26,859 nt of DNA from Skeletonema tropicum (taxonomy: Eukaryota; Bacillariophyta; Thalassiosirophyceae; Thalassiosirales; Thalassiosiraceae). The stretch lies in contig JAWZXG010000081.1 of NCBI GenBank assembly GCA_037178625.1, positions 1-26,859 of the forward strand, written 5' to 3'. Shown piece by piece: positions 8,732 through 22,118 of this stretch. The position numbers were made by a program, and so were the translations under genes. The notes under the pieces are model-generated. The model did no database searches, was not told the origin of the DNA, and saw only the letters and a program-made list of their open reading frames with translations. Position 1 is the stretch's first letter, and each line of letters starts with the position of its first letter.

Positions 8732-10768
8732 ATGAGTAACACCGCAGAAGAGACCGAAGCGAAACTCAGCAGCGGCAGCTCAGCAGCTGCTGCCGTACAA
8801 CCAATAAGCGCAGCGCCGTCAAATTATTCAAGCGACACCAATCAGAATCAGAGCAGCGAGAAAGGAGGCTTGTTTGACTATTTAATATCGCGCAAGAAAC
8901 TACACAGCAATAACAATAACACGCCTCCATCGCCATGTGACAAGAATCCTCGTGATCGTGATGAGCGAATGAAATATCATCGACTGGCCAATGCAGCAGC
9001 TGGCTCTCAATATTTTGGATCACTTTCAATTCCACTCTTTCAGGATGATAGCGATAGCGACAATGATGACACAAATTCAAATCAGGTGGCCACGTCGACA
9101 TTTGCTGCAGCGTCGGCATCATCTTCTTCGTCAGCAGCAGCATCATCATCTTCCTGGTTGAAGACATTTCAAACGAAATCTAAATCTGCTGAAAGTAATC
9201 CTCAATTGAATTCCGACACTTCCGCCGCTGCCGCCGCCGCAATAGATCAATCATCGTCCTCCTCATCATGGATGAATAAAGCGTGGCAAACTGTCGACTC
9301 GGCAACTGATTGGATATCATCGACTTCTTTCAAGTTACCGTCGAATAATAATAATTCGACTACTGATACAACCAACAACAGCCACAGCAGCAACAACAGC
9401 TCATCATCATGGTCACTGTCCTCCACTGTATCCAACGCCATATCCTCCATCAGGATAAACAGTCACTTTCACTTGCCCAATCCATTCAAGGACGATAAGG
9501 AATCCATCAATGACAGGTATCACAATATCCATGACAATTCTGCGCTCAACAACCACAACAATCAAAGTAATAATGCCAACAATAGCAATAATTTGCTACT
9601 TCTACCAAAGATTGCCTCTAGGTTCGAATGGGCCACGAAGCGACGTAACCCCTACCAAGCCGTGATTGGACGAGTCGATACGGATTATTATTTGTTATCG
9701 GGTCCAGTGAGTAGTTTATGGGGGTTGAGCATGATGTGGCTTCCTACTTGGTTTCGATCGAGTGTTATCGGTGGTGGTGCATATTCATATTATGAGAGCA
9801 AGAGAAGGAACGATTAAGGATGGATGAAGCAGGAGCGATCATTATTATTTTATATGACAATCAACTGAATAACTTGAGGAATGATGTACAATGTATGTGT
9901 ATGTGAAGAGAGAGAGAACGAAAGAGAGAGAGGTATGATAATAGAAGACGTCCCGTTGGTACTTGACTATTACTAGATGATACTACTTGACCTCTTTCTC
10001 TCCAAATAAACCTCTTCCTTCGTATCTTCCGCTGTAGTGGTTGTATCAATGCGATGAGTATTGATTTCGAATCCTCTCATTGCGCTGTATCGATTGAAGT
10101 CGAGAAAATCTTTTGTCAATGTTGATCGAATCCTTGTTTCAAGCGCTATCGGTTATACCATCATTGCTATAATTCTATAATCACAGCTCGTCTCGTCCAT
10201 AAACTGGCCTTGACTCCGCTCGGCAATGACAGTTGTTGCATTCCACAGCAGCGACAACACGAACAATACTGATGGTGGACGACGACGACGACATGATCGT
10301 CGAGTGGATGGTACTACAAGCCGAGCGGAGTCGAATATACAATGACAAGCAGTATCGTCGGCAACATGCAACATCAGCTACTCCACACCGCCTAACACGA
10401 GCGACGCGCAGTATCGTCGGCAACATCTCAACCGCATCAGAGAAGAAGGAGTTGGGAGTAGCTGATGATGATGAGGTTGGGAGTGGATGGTGTTGCTTGT
10501 GGTTGCCTCCTGTGGTATGTTGTAATCATCGTCGGCAATGATGCTGTTGGTGGATGAAGCCGAACGGAGTCGACGCCAGTTGATGTTGAATAGTAAGATG
10601 GACGGTAAGGTACATTACACGTGCCAACCTAGCATTGAGATTGAGGACGCTGCATTAAATAGAAGTGTCTTCAGCGAAGCGTGCGAGGGCCCCTGCCCGA
10701 GCTGTGATTATTGTGGATCTTGCCCTCCGTACCGTTTATTAACACCCTCGCCCATAACTATTGTCATG
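8094..10768 (+). repeat. Unit 4, 2,675 bp
   Basis: Consensus except for a 2-bp gain near 10407 (gacgcgcag instead of gacgcag) in the spacer, next to the second atcgtcggcaa repeat. Its gene is intact. Confidence 0.97.
8732..9817 (+). CDS. 361-aa Ser/Asn-rich orphan protein, intact (unit 4)
   Basis: The translation is identical to the reference copy, and no synonymous difference was noticed. AATAAA lies at 10005-10010. Complete identity at synonymous sites means either very recent amplification, strong homogenisation, or the same molecule read several times. Confidence 0.75.
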   Translation: MSNTAEETEAKLSSGSSAAAAVQPISAAPSNYSSDTNQNQSSEKGGLFDYLISRKKLHSNNNNTPPSPCDKNPRDRDERMKYHRLANAAAGSQYFGSLSIPLFQDDSDSDNDDTNSNQVATSTFAAASASSSSSAAASSSSWLKTFQTKSKSAESNPQLNSDTSAAAAAAIDQSSSSSSWMNKAWQTVDSATDWISSTSFKLPSNNNNSTTDTTNNSHSSNNSSSSWSLSSTVSNAISSIRINSHFHLPNPFKDDKESINDRYHNIHDNSALNNHNNQSNNANNSNNLLLLPKIASRFEWATKRRNPYQAVIGRVDTDYYLLSGPVSSLWGLSMMWLPTWFRSSVIGGGAYSYYESKRRND

Positions 10769-11406
10769 GATTTGGATTTCACTGGCATTAAGGTGGTCGC
10801 TTTTTTTGGATATTAGGTGTACAATACCGATTGTCATGTTATCGCCGTTCGCCGTTCGTCAAGAAGTGTCTTTTGCGAGGCCCTCGGCCGAGCTGTGTTT
10901 ATTATTTTGATAGTAACCATGGTACGAATCAAATCAGCTTCAAAGTAGCTAGTAGCTTTCCAATGGTTGTCATATCGTGTTTTGATTCAAATTTCGACCT
11001 CGGCTGTGAAGTTCTGCATGCAACGCCGGATTTCGAGCTGCTGGTCACTTTCTAGACCCGTTTTTAACCGAGACGATCTGTGAAAAGTCATCCAATCAAA
11101 CTCATTACACGCCTAATCGATAGACCTCGATGAGAGCTTTCCAAAATGCCACTGATCGTCTTGATTGGACCGCTAGGAGACAAGATATCAAAAGATACGG
11201 CTCATGGTGCATCTCGATCTACTGCTCTTGATTTGATGGCTTTTTGATGCGACACAGCAATTCAGATGCCCATCTCTCTCAAAAAGTTCCGCCAACACTC
11301 TCAACGCTCAGCTCTCTAGCTCTTCGCTTAGCTTGACATCTCTCATGTCATTGCTGCAATGTTGTACATAATAATATGATAGGAGCATGAGTAGAGATGA
11401 GTAGAG
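9818..11406 (+). other. Spacer between unit 4 and unit 5 genes
   Basis: Consensus apart from the extra gc near 10407. AATAAA is at 10005 and the Cys-rich frame at 10538-10816. Confidence 0.8.
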
Positions 11407-13441
11407 ATGAGTAACACCGCAGAAGAGACCGAAGCGAAACTCAGCAGCGGCAGCTCAGCAGCTGCTGCCGTACAACCAATAAGCGCAGCGCCGTCAAATT
11501 ATTCAAGCGACACCAATCAGAATCAGAGCAGCGAGAAAGGAGGCTTGTTTGACTATTTAATATCGCGCAAGAAACTACACAGCAATAACAATAACACGCC
11601 TCCATCGCCATGTGACAAGAATCCTCGTGATCGTGATGAGCGAATGAAATATCATCGACTGGCCAATGCAGCAGCTGGCTCTCAATATTTTGGATCACTT
11701 TCAATTCCACTCTTTCAGGATGATAGCGATAGCGACAATGATGACACAAATTCAAATCAGGTGGCCACGTCGACATTTGCTGCAGCGTCGGCATCATCTT
11801 CTTCGTCAGCAGCAGCATCATCATCTTCCTGGTTGAAGACATTTCAAACGAAATCTAAATCTGCTGAAAGTAATCCTCAATTGAATTCCGACACTTCCGC
11901 CGCTGCCGCCGCCGCAATAGATCAATCATCGTCCTCCTCATCATGGATGAATAAAGCGTGGCAAACTGTCGACTCGGCAACTGATTGGATATCATCGACT
12001 TCTTTCAAGTTACCGTCGAATAATAATAATTCGACTACTGATACAACCAACAACAGCCACAGCAGCAACAACAGCTCATCATCATGGTCACTGTCCTCCA
12101 CTGTATCCAACGCCATATCCTCCATCAGGATAAACAGTCACTTTCACTTGCCCAATCCATTCAAGGACGATAAGGAATCCATCAATGACAGGTATCACAA
12201 TATCCATGACAATTCTGCGCTCAACAACCACAACAATCAAAGTAATAATGCCAACAATAGCAATAATTTGCTACTTCTACCAAAGATTGCCTCTAGGTTC
12301 GAATGGGCCACGAAGCGACGTAACCCCTACCAAGCCGTGATTGGACGAGTCGATACGGATTATTATTTGTTATCGGGTCCAGTGAGTAGTTTATGGGGGT
12401 TGAGCATGATGTGGCTTCCTACTTGGTTTCGATCGAGTGTTATCGGTGGTGGTGCATATTCATATTATGAGAGCAAGAGAAGGAACGATTAAGGATGGAT
12501 GAAGCAGGAGCGATCATTATTATTTTATATGACAATCAACTGAATAACTTGAGGAATGATGTACAATGTATGTGTATGTGAAGAGAGAGAGAACGAAAGA
12601 GAGAGAGGTATGATAATAGAAGACGTCCCGTTGGTACTTGACTATTACTAGATGATACTACTTGACCTCTTTCTCTCCAAATAAACCTCTTCCTTCGTAT
12701 CTTCCGCTGTAGTGGTTGTATCAATGCGATGAGTATTGATTTCGAATCCTCTCATTGCGCTGTATCGATTGAAGTCGAGAAAATCTTTTGTCAATGTTGA
12801 TCGAATCCTTGTTTCAAGCGCTATCGGTTATACCATCATTGCTATAATTCTATAATCACAGCTCGTCTCGTCCATAAACTGGCCTTGACTCCGCTCGGCA
12901 ATGACAGTTGTTGCATTCCACAGCAGCGACAACACGAACAATACTGATGGTGGACGACGACGACGACATGATCGTCGAGTGGATGGTACTACAAGCCGAG
13001 CGGAGTCGAATATACAATGACAAGCAGTATCGTCGGCAACATGCAACATCAGCTACTCCACACCGCCTAACACGAGCGACGCAGTATCGTCGGCAACATC
13101 TCAACCGCATCAGAGAAGAAGGAGTTGGGAGTAGCTGATGATGATGAGGTTGGGAGTGGATGGTGTTGCTTGTGGTTGCCTCCTGTGGTATGTTGTAATC
13201 ATCGTCGGCAATGATGCTGTTGGTGGATGAAGCCGAACGGAGTCGACGCCAGTTGATGTTGAATAGTAAGATGGACGGTAAGGTACATTACACGTGCCAA
13301 CCTAGCATTGAGATTGAGGACGCTGCATTAAATAGAAGTGTCTTCAGCGAAGCGTGCGAGGGCCCCTGCCCGAGCTGTGATTATTGTGGATCTTGCCCTC
13401 CGTACCGTTTATTAACACCCTCGCCCATAACTATTGTCATG
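10769..13441 (+). repeat. Unit 5, 2,673 bp, consensus copy
   Basis: Same length as unit 2 with no difference noticed by eye. Its gene is intact. Confidence 0.97.
11407..12492 (+). CDS. 361-aa Ser/Asn-rich orphan protein, intact (unit 5)
   Basis: This is the last uninterrupted copy along the window, with a translation identical to the reference and AATAAA at 12680-12685. Every copy after it carries at least one frameshift. Confidence 0.75.
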   Translation: MSNTAEETEAKLSSGSSAAAAVQPISAAPSNYSSDTNQNQSSEKGGLFDYLISRKKLHSNNNNTPPSPCDKNPRDRDERMKYHRLANAAAGSQYFGSLSIPLFQDDSDSDNDDTNSNQVATSTFAAASASSSSSAAASSSSWLKTFQTKSKSAESNPQLNSDTSAAAAAAIDQSSSSSSWMNKAWQTVDSATDWISSTSFKLPSNNNNSTTDTTNNSHSSNNSSSSWSLSSTVSNAISSIRINSHFHLPNPFKDDKESINDRYHNIHDNSALNNHNNQSNNANNSNNLLLLPKIASRFEWATKRRNPYQAVIGRVDTDYYLLSGPVSSLWGLSMMWLPTWFRSSVIGGGAYSYYESKRRND

Positions 13442-14080
13442 GATTTGGATTTCACTGGCATTAAGGTGGTCGCTTTTTTTGGATATTAGGTGTACAATAC
13501 CGATTGTCATGTTATCGCCGTTCGCCGTTCGTCAAGAAGTGTCTTTTGCGAGGCCCTCGGCCGAGCTGTGTTTATTATTTTGATAAGTAACCATGGTACG
13601 AATCAAATCAGCTTCAAAGTAGCTAGTAGCTTTCCAATGGTTGTCATATCGTGTTTTGATTCAAATTTCGACCTCGGCTGTGAAGTTCTGCATGCAACGC
13701 CGGATTTCGAGCTGCTGGTCACTTTCTAGACCCGTTTTTAACCGAGACGATCTGTGAAAGTCATCCAATCAAACTCATTACACGCCTAATCGATAGACCT
13801 CGATGAGAGCTTTCCAAAATGCCACTGATCGTCTTGATTGGACCGCTAGGAGACAAGATATCAAAAGATACGGCTCATGGTGCATCTCGATCTACTGCTC
13901 TTGATTTGATGGCTTTTTGAATGCGACACAGCAATTCAGATGCCCATCTCTCTCAAAAAGTTCCGCCAACACTCTCAACGCTCAGCTCTCTAGCTCTTCG
14001 CTTAGCTTGACATCTCTCATGTCATTGCTGCAATGTTGTACATAATAATATGATAGGAGCATGAGTAGAGATGAGTAGAG
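12493..14080 (+). other. Spacer between unit 5 and unit 6 genes
   Basis: Consensus until about 13580, then three 1-bp indels (13585, 13758, 13920). This is where the sparse indel zone begins. AATAAA is at 12680. Confidence 0.8.
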
Positions 14081-16114
14081 ATGAGTAACACCGCAGAAGA
14101 GACCGAAGCGAAACTCAGCAGCGGCAGCTCAGCAGCTGCTGCCGTACAACCAATAAGCGCAGCGCCGTCAAATTATTCAAGCGACACCAATCAGAATCAG
14201 AGCAGCGAGAAAGGAGGCTTGTTTGACTATTTAATATCGCGCAAGAAACTACACAGCAATAACAATAACACGCCTCCATCGCCATGTGACAAGAATCCTC
14301 GTGATCGTGATGAGCGAATGAAATATCATCGACTGGCCAATGCAGCAGCTGGCTCTCAATATTTTGGATCACTTTCAATTCCACTCTTTCAGGATGATAG
14401 CGATAGCGACAATGATGACACAATTCAAATCAGGTGGCCACGTCGACATTTGCTGCAGCGTCGGCATCATCTTCTTCGTCAGCAGCAGCATCATCATCTT
14501 CCTGGTTGAAGACATTTCAAACGAAATCTAAATCTGCTGAAAGTAATCCTCAATTGAATTCCGACACTTCCGCCGCTGCCGCCGCCGCAATAGATCAATC
14601 ATCGTCCTCCTCATCATGGATGAATAAAGCGTGGCAAACTGTCGACTCGGCAACTGATTGGATATCATCGACTTCTTTCAAGTTACCGTCGAATAATAAT
14701 AATTCGACTACTGATACAACCAACAACAGCCACAGCAGCAACAACAGCTCATCATCATGGTCACTGTCCTCCACTGTATCCAACGCCATATCCTCCATCA
14801 GGATAAACAGTCACTTTCACTTGCCCAATCCATTCAAGGACGATAAGGAATCCATCAATGACAGGTATCACAATATCCATGACAATTCTGCGCTCAACAA
14901 CCACAACAATCAAAGTAATAATGCCAACAATAGCAATAATTTGCTACTTCTACCAAAGATTGCCTCTAGGTTCGAATGGGCCACGAAGCGACGTAACCCC
15001 TACCAAGCCGTGATTGGACGAGTCGATACGGATTATTATTTGTTATCGGGTCCAGTGAGTAGTTTATGGGGGTTGAGCATGATGTGGCTTCCTACTTGGT
15101 TTCGATCGAGTGTTATCGGTGGTGGTGCATATTCATATTATGAGAGCAAGAGAAGGAACGATTAAGGATGGATGAAGCAGGAGCGATCATTATTATTTTA
15201 TATGACAATCAACTGAATAACTTGAGGAATGATGTACAATGTATGTGTATGTGAAGAGAGAGAGAACGAAAGAGAGAGAGGTATGATAATAGAAGACGTC
15301 CCGTTGGTACTTGACTATTACTAGATGATACTACTTGACCTCTTTCTCTCCAAATAAACCTCTTCCTTCGTATCTTCCGCTGTAGTGGTTGTATCAATGC
15401 GATGAGTATTGATTTCGAATCCTCTCATTGCGCTGTATCGATTGAAGTCGAGAAAATCTTTTGTCAATGTTGATCGAATCCTTGTTTCAAGCGCTATCGG
15501 TTATACCATCATTGCTATAATTCTATAATCACAGCTCGTCTCGTCCATAAACTGGCCTTGACTCCGCTCGGCAATGACAGTTGTTGCATTCCACAGCAGC
15601 GACAACACGAACAATACTGATGGTGGACGACGACGACGACATGATCGTCGAGTGGATGGTACTACAAGCCGAGCGGAGTCGAATATACAATGACAAGCAG
15701 TATCGTCGGCAACATGCAACATCAGCTACTCCACACCGCCTAACACGAGCGACGCAGTATCGTCGGCAACATCTCAACCGCATCAGAGAAGAAGGAGTTG
15801 GGAGTAGCTGATGATGATGAGGTTGGGAGTGGATGGTGTTGCTTGTGGTTGCCTCCTGTGGTATGTTGTAATCATCGTCGGCAATGATGCTGTTGGTGGA
15901 TGAAGCCGAACGGAGTCGACGCCAGTTGATGTTGAATAGTAAGATGGACGGTAAGGTACATTACACGTGCCAACCTAGCATTGAGATTGAGGACGCTGCA
16001 TTAAATAGAAGTGTCTTCAGCGAAGCGTGCGAGGGCCCCTGCCCGAGCTGTGATTATTGTGGATCTTGCCCTCCGTACCGTTTATTAACACCCTCGCCCA
16101 TAACTATTGTCATG
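13442..16114 (+). repeat. Unit 6, 2,673 bp with four compensating 1-bp indels
   Basis: The net length equals consensus, but it carries +1 near 13585, -1 near 13758, +1 near 13920 and -1 near 14422. The last one lies in the gene and frameshifts it. Confidence 0.95.
14081..15165 (+). pseudogene. 361-aa orphan gene with one 1-bp deletion (unit 6)
   Basis: One A is missing from an A3 run near 14422 (acacaattc instead of acacaaattc). The reading frame shifts after about residue 114 and stops at 14509 after 142 codons. The remaining sequence is open in the original frame from about 14434 to 15165 and matches the reference. A single homopolymer deletion is a typical long-read error, so this may be an intact gene. 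Confidence 0.8.
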
Positions 16115-16754
16115 GATTTGGATTTCACTGGCATTAAGGTGGTCGCTTTTTTTGGATATTAGGTGTACAATACCGATTGTCATGTTATCTGCCGTTCGCC
16201 GTTCGTCAAGAAGTGTCTTTTGCGAGGCCCTCGGCCGAGCTGTGTTTATTATTTTGATAGTAACCATGGTACGAATCAAATCAGCTTCAAAGTAGCTAGT
16301 AGCTTTCCAATGGTTGTCATATCGTGTTTTGATTCAAATTTCGACCTCGGCTGTGAAGTTCTGCATGCAACGCCGGATTTCGAGCTGCTGGTCACTTTCT
16401 AGACCCGTTTTTAACCGAGACGATCTGTGAAAAAGTCATCCAATCAAACTCATTACACGCCTAATCGATAGACCTCGATGAGAGCTTTCCAAAATGCCAC
16501 TGATCGTCTTGATTGGACCGCTAGGAGACAAGATATCATCAAAGATACGGCTCATGGTGCATCTCGATCTACTGCTCTTGATTTGATGGCTTTTGATGCG
16601 ACACAGCAATTCAGATGCCCATCTCTCTCAAAAAGTTCCGCCAACACTCTCAACGCTCAGCTCTCTAGCTCTTCGCTTAGCTTGACATCTCTCATGTCAT
16701 TGCTGCAATGTTGTACATATAATATGATAGGAGCATGAGTAGAGATGAGTAGAG
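15166..16754 (+). other. Spacer between unit 6 and unit 7 genes
   Basis: Consensus until about 16185, then five small indels up to 16720, among them an altered TATA-like stretch that reads acatataatatg instead of acataataatatg. AATAAA is at 15353. Confidence 0.8.
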
Positions 16755-18792
16755 ATGAGTAACACCGCAGAAGAGACCGAAGCGAAACTCAGCAGCGGCA
16801 GCTCAGCAGCTGCTGCCGTACAACCAATAAGCGCAGCGCCGTCAAATTATTCAAGCGACACCAATCAGAATCAGAGCAGCGAGAAAGGAGGCTTGTTTGA
16901 CTATTTAATATCGCGCAAGAAACTACACAGCAATAACAATAACACGCCTCCATCGCCATGTGACAAGAATCCTCGTGATCGTGATGAGCGAATGAAATAT
17001 CATCGACTGGCCAATGCAGCAGCTGGCTCTCAATATTTTGGATCACTTTCAATTCCACTCTTTCAGGATGATAGCGATAGCGACAATGATGACACAAATT
17101 CAAATCAGGTGGCCACGTCGACATTTGCTGCAGCGTCGGCATCATCTTCTTCGTCAGCAGCAGCATCATCATCTTCCTGGTTGAAGACATTTCAAACGAA
17201 ATCTAAATCTGCTGAAAGTAATCCTCAATTGAATTCCGACACTTCCGCCGCTGCCGCCGCCGCAATAGATCAATCATCGTCCTCCATCATCATGGATGAA
17301 TAAAGCGTGGCAAACTGTCGACTCGGCAACTGATTGGATATCATCGACTTCTTTCAAGTTACCGTCGAATAATAATAATTCGACTACTGATACAACCAAC
17401 AACAGCCACAGCAGCAACAACAGCTCATCATCATGGTCACTGTCCTCCACTGTATCCAACGCCATATCCTCCATCAGGATAAACAGTCACTTTCACTTGC
17501 CCAATCCATTCAAGGACGATAAGGAATCCATCAATGACAGGTATCACAATATCCATGACAATTCTGCGCTCAACAACCACAACAATCAAAGTAATAATGC
17601 CAACAATAGCAATAATTTGCTACTTCTACCAAAGATTGCCTCTAGGTTCGAATGGGCCACGAAGCGACGTAACCCCTACCAAGCCGTGATTGGACGAGTC
17701 GATACGGATTATTATTTGTTATCGGGTCCAGTGAGTAGTTTATGGGGGTTTGAGCATGATGTGGCTTCCTACTTGGTTTCGATCGAGTGTTATCGGTGGT
17801 GGTGCATATTCATATTATGAGAGCAAGAGAAGGAACGATTAAGGATGGATGAAGCAGGAGCGATCATTATTATTTTATATGACAATCAACTGAATAACTT
17901 GAGGAATGATGTACAATGTATGTGTATGTGAAGAGAGAGAGAACGAAAGAGAGAGAGGTATGATAATAGAAGACGTCCCGTTGGTACTTGACTATTACTA
18001 GATGATACTACTTGACCTCTTTCTCTCCAAATAAACCTCTTCCTTCGTATCTTCCGCTGTAGTGGTTGTATCAATGCGATGAGTATTGATTTCGAATCCT
18101 CTCATTGCGCTGTATCGATTGAAGTCGAGAAAATCTTTTGTCAATGTTGATCGAATCCTTGTTTCAAGCGCTATCGGTTATACCATCATTGCTATAATTC
18201 TATAATCACAGCTCGTCTCGTCCATAAACTGGCCTTGACTCCGCTCGGCAATGACAGTTGTTGCATTCCACAGCAGCGACAACACGAACAATACTGATGG
18301 TGGACGACGACGACGACATGATCGTCGAGTGGATGGTACTACAAGCCGAGCGGAGTCGAATATACAATGACAAGCAGTATCGTCGGCAACATGCAACATC
18401 AGCTACTCCACACCGCCTAACACGAGCGACGCAGTATCGTCGGCAACATCTCAACCGCATCAGAGAAGAAGGAGTTGGGAGTAGCTGATGATGATGAGGT
18501 TGGGAGTGGATGTGTTGCTTGTGGTTGCCTCCTGTGGTATGTTGTAATCATCGTCGGCAATGATGCTGTTGGTGGATGAAGCCGAACGGAGTCGACGCCA
18601 GTTGATGTTGAATAGTAAGATGGACGGTAAGGTACATTACACGTGCCAACCTAGCATTGAGATTGAGGACGCTGCATTAAATAGAAGTGTCTTCAGCGCG
18701 AAGCGTGCGAGGGCCCCTGCCCGAGCTGTGATTATTGTGGATCTTGCCCTCCGTACCGTTTATTAACACCCTCGCCCATAACTATTGTCATG
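16115..18792 (+). repeat. Unit 7, 2,678 bp
   Basis: Small indels summing to +5: gains near 16190, 16434, 16540, 17286, 17750 and 18699, losses near 16594, 16718 and 18512. Two of the gains lie in the gene. Confidence 0.95.
16755..17842 (+). pseudogene. 361-aa orphan gene with two 1-bp insertions (unit 7)
   Basis: An extra A near 17286 (cctccatcatc) shifts the frame in the Ser run before W180, and that frame stops at 17303. An extra T near 17750 shifts it again inside the hydrophobic C-terminal segment. Between the two, the correct frame is open from 17296. All other bases read as in the reference. Intactness in the real molecule is plausible. Confidence 0.8.
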
Positions 18793-19433
18793 GATTTGGA
18801 TTTCACTGGCATTAAGGTGGTCGCTTTTTTTGGATATTAGGTGTACAATACCGATTGTCATGTTATCGCCGTTCGCCGTTCGTCAAGAAGTGTCTTTTGC
18901 GAGGCCCTCGGCCGAGCTGTGTTTATTATTTTTGATAGTAACCATGGTACGAATCAAATCAGCTTCAAAGTAGCTAGTAGCTTTCCAATGGTTTGTCATA
19001 TCGTGTTTTGATTCAAATTTCGACCTCGGCTGTGAAGTTCTGCATGCAAACGCCGGATTTCGAGCTGCTGGTCACTTTCTAGACCCGTTTTTAACCGAGA
19101 CGATCTGTGAAAAGTCATCCAATCAAACTCATTACACGCCTAATCGATAGACCTCGATGAGAGCTTTCCAAAATGCCACTGATCGTCTTGATTGGACCGC
19201 TAGGAGACAAGATATCAAAAGATACGGCTCATGGTGCATCTCGATCTACTGCTCTTGATTTGATGGCTTTTTGATGCGACACAGCAATTCAGATGCCCAT
19301 CTCTCTCAAAAAGTTCCGCCAACACTCTCAACGCTCAGCTCTCTAGCTCTTCGCTTAGCTTGACATCTCTCATGTCATTGCTGCAATGTTGTACATAATA
19401 ATATGATAGGAGCATGAGTAGAGATGAGTAGAG
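17843..19433 (+). other. Spacer between unit 7 and unit 8 genes
   Basis: A 1-bp loss near 18512 and a 2-bp gain near 18699 break the Cys-rich frame. Homopolymer gains lie at 18932, 18993 and 19049. AATAAA is at 18030. Confidence 0.8.
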
Positions 19434-21471
19434 ATGAGTAACACCGCAGAAGAGACCGAAGCGAAACTCAGCAGCGGCAGCTCAGCAGCTGCTGCCGTAC
19501 AACCAATAAGCGCAGCGCCGTCAAATTATTCAAGCGACACCAATCAGAATCAGAGCAGCGAGAAAGGAGGCTTGTTTGACTATTTAATATCGCGCAAGAA
19601 ACTACACAGCAATAACAATAACACGCCTCCATCGCCATGTGACAAGAATCCTCGTGATCGTGATGAGCGAATGAAATATCATCGACTGGCCAATGCAGCA
19701 GCTGGCTCTCAATATTTTGGATCACTTTCAATTCCACTCTTTCAGGATGATAGCGATAGCGACAATGATGACACAAATTCAAATCAGGTGGCCACGTCGA
19801 CATTTGCTGCAGCGTCGGCATCATCTTCTTCGTCAGCAGCAGCATCATCATCTTCCTGGTTGAAGACATTTCAAACGAAATCTAAATCTGCTGAAAGTAA
19901 TCCTCAATTGAATTCCGACACTTCCGCCGCTGCCGCCGCCGCAATAGATCAATCATCGTCCTCCTCATCATGGATGAATAAAGCGTGGCAAACTGTCGAC
20001 TCGGCAACTGATTGGATATCATCGACTTCTTTCAAGTTACCGTCGAATAATAATAATTCGACTACTGATACAACCAACAACAGCCACAGCAGCAACAACA
20101 GCTCATCATCATGGTCACTGTCCTCCACTGTATCCAAACGCCATATCCTCCATCAGGATAAACAGTCACTTTCACTTGCCCAATCCATTCAAGGACGATA
20201 AGGAATCCATCAATGACAGGTATCACAATATCCATGACAATTCTGCGCTCAACAACCACAACAATCAAAGTAATAATGCCAACAATAGCAATAATTTGCT
20301 ACTTCTACCAAAGATTGCCTCTAGGTTCGAATGGGCCACGAAGCGACGTAACCCCTACCAAGCCGTGATTGGACGAGTCGATACGGATTATTATTTGTTA
20401 TCGGGTCCAGTGAGTAGTTTATGGGGGTTGAGCATGATGTGGCTTCCTACTTGGTTTCGATCGAGTGTTATCGGTGGTGGTGCATATTCATATTATGAGA
20501 GCAAGAGAAGGAACGATTAAGGATGGATGAAGCAGGAGCGATCATTATTATTTTATATGACAATCAACTGAATAACTTGAGGAATGATGTACAATGTATG
20601 TGTATGTGAAGAGAGAGAGAACGAAAGAGAGAGAGGTATGATAATAGAAGACGTCCCGTTGGTACTTGACTATTACTAGATGATACTACTTGACCTCTTT
20701 CTCTCCAAATAAACCTCTTCCTTCGTATCTTCCGCTGTAGTGGTTGTATCAATGCGATGAGTATTGATTTCGAATCCTCTCATTGCGCTGTATCCGATTG
20801 AAGTCGAGAAAATCTTTTGTCAATGTTGATCGAATCCTTGTTTCAAGCGCTATCGGTTATACCATCATTGCTATAATTCTATAATCACAGCTCGTCTCGT
20901 CCATAAACTGGCCTTGACTCCGCTCGGCAATGACAGTTGTTGCATTCCACAGCAGCGACAACACGAACAATACTGATGGTGGACGACGACGACGACATGA
21001 TCGTCGAGTGGATGGTACTACAAGCCGAGCGGAGTCGAATATACAATGACAAGCAGTATCGTCGGCAACATGCAACATCAGCTACTCCACACCGCCTAAC
21101 ACGAGCGACGCAGTATCGTCGGCAACATCTCAACCGCATCAGAGAAGAAGGAGTTGGGAGTAGCTGATGATGATGAGGTTGGGAGTGGATGGTGTTGCTT
21201 GTGGTTGCCTCCTGTGGTATGTTGTAATCATCGTCGGCAATGATGCTGTTGGTGGATGAAGCCGAACGGAGTCGACGCAGTTGATGTTGAATAGTAAGAT
21301 GGACGGTAAGGTACATTACACGTGCCAACCTAGCATTTTGAGATTGAGGACGCTGCATTAAATAGAAGTGTCTTCAGCGAAGCGTGCGAGGGCCCCTGCC
21401 CGAGCTGTGATTATTGTGGATCTTGCCCTCCGTACCGTTTATTAACACCCTCGCCCATAACTATTGTCATG
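18793..21471 (+). repeat. Unit 8, 2,679 bp
   Basis: Small indels summing to +6, mostly homopolymer extensions near 18932, 18993, 19049, 20137, 20795 and 21336, with one loss near 21279. One extension, at about 20137, lies in the gene. Confidence 0.95.
19434..20520 (+). pseudogene. 361-aa orphan gene with one 1-bp insertion (unit 8)
   Basis: An extra A in the run near 20137 (tatccaaacg instead of tatccaacg) shifts the frame after about residue 234, and the shifted frame stops at 20201. The C-terminal part continues in the correct frame from about 20176 to 20520. A homopolymer extension is again the likely cause. Confidence 0.8.
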
Positions 21472-22118
21472 GATTTGGATTTCACTGGCATTAAGGTGGT
21501 CGCTTTTTTTTGGATATTAGGTGTACAATACCGATTGTCATGTTATCGCCGTTCGCCGTTCGTCAAGAAGTGTCTTTTGCGAGGCCCTCGGCCGAGCTGT
21601 GTTTATTATTTTGATAGTAACCATGGTACGAATCAAATCAGCTTCAAAGTAGCTAGTAGCTTTCCAATTGGTTGTCATATCGTGTTTTTGATTCAAATTT
21701 CGACCTCGGCTGTGAAGTTCTGCATGCAACGCCGGATTTCGAGCTGCTGGTCACTTTCTAGACCCGTTTTTAACCGAGACGATCTGTGAAAGTCATCCAA
21801 TCAAACTCATTACACGCCTAATCGATAGACCTCGATGAGAGCTTTCCAAAATGCCACTGATCGTCTTGATTGGACCGCTAGGAGACAAGATATCAAAAGA
21901 TACGGCTCATGGTGCATCTCGATCTACTGCTCTTGATTTGATGGCTTTTGATGCGACACAGCAATTCAGATGCCATCTCTCTCAAAAAGTTCCGCCAACA
22001 CTCTCAACGCTCAGCTCTCCTAGCTCTTCGCTTAGCTTGACATCTCTCATGTCATTGCTGCAATGTTGTACATAATAATATGATAGGAGCAGAGTAGAGA
22101 TGAGTAGAGAGAGTAGAG
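20521..22118 (+). other. Spacer between unit 8 and unit 9 genes
   Basis: Small indels near 20795, 21279 and 21336, then more from 21,490 on. It ends in the rearranged ATG-repeat block without the main start. AATAAA is at 20708. Confidence 0.8.

Noticed and set aside
14081..15165. Programmed frameshift in units 6-10
   Set aside because: The shifts fall at different places in each unit and none occurs in the clean units, which read straight through.
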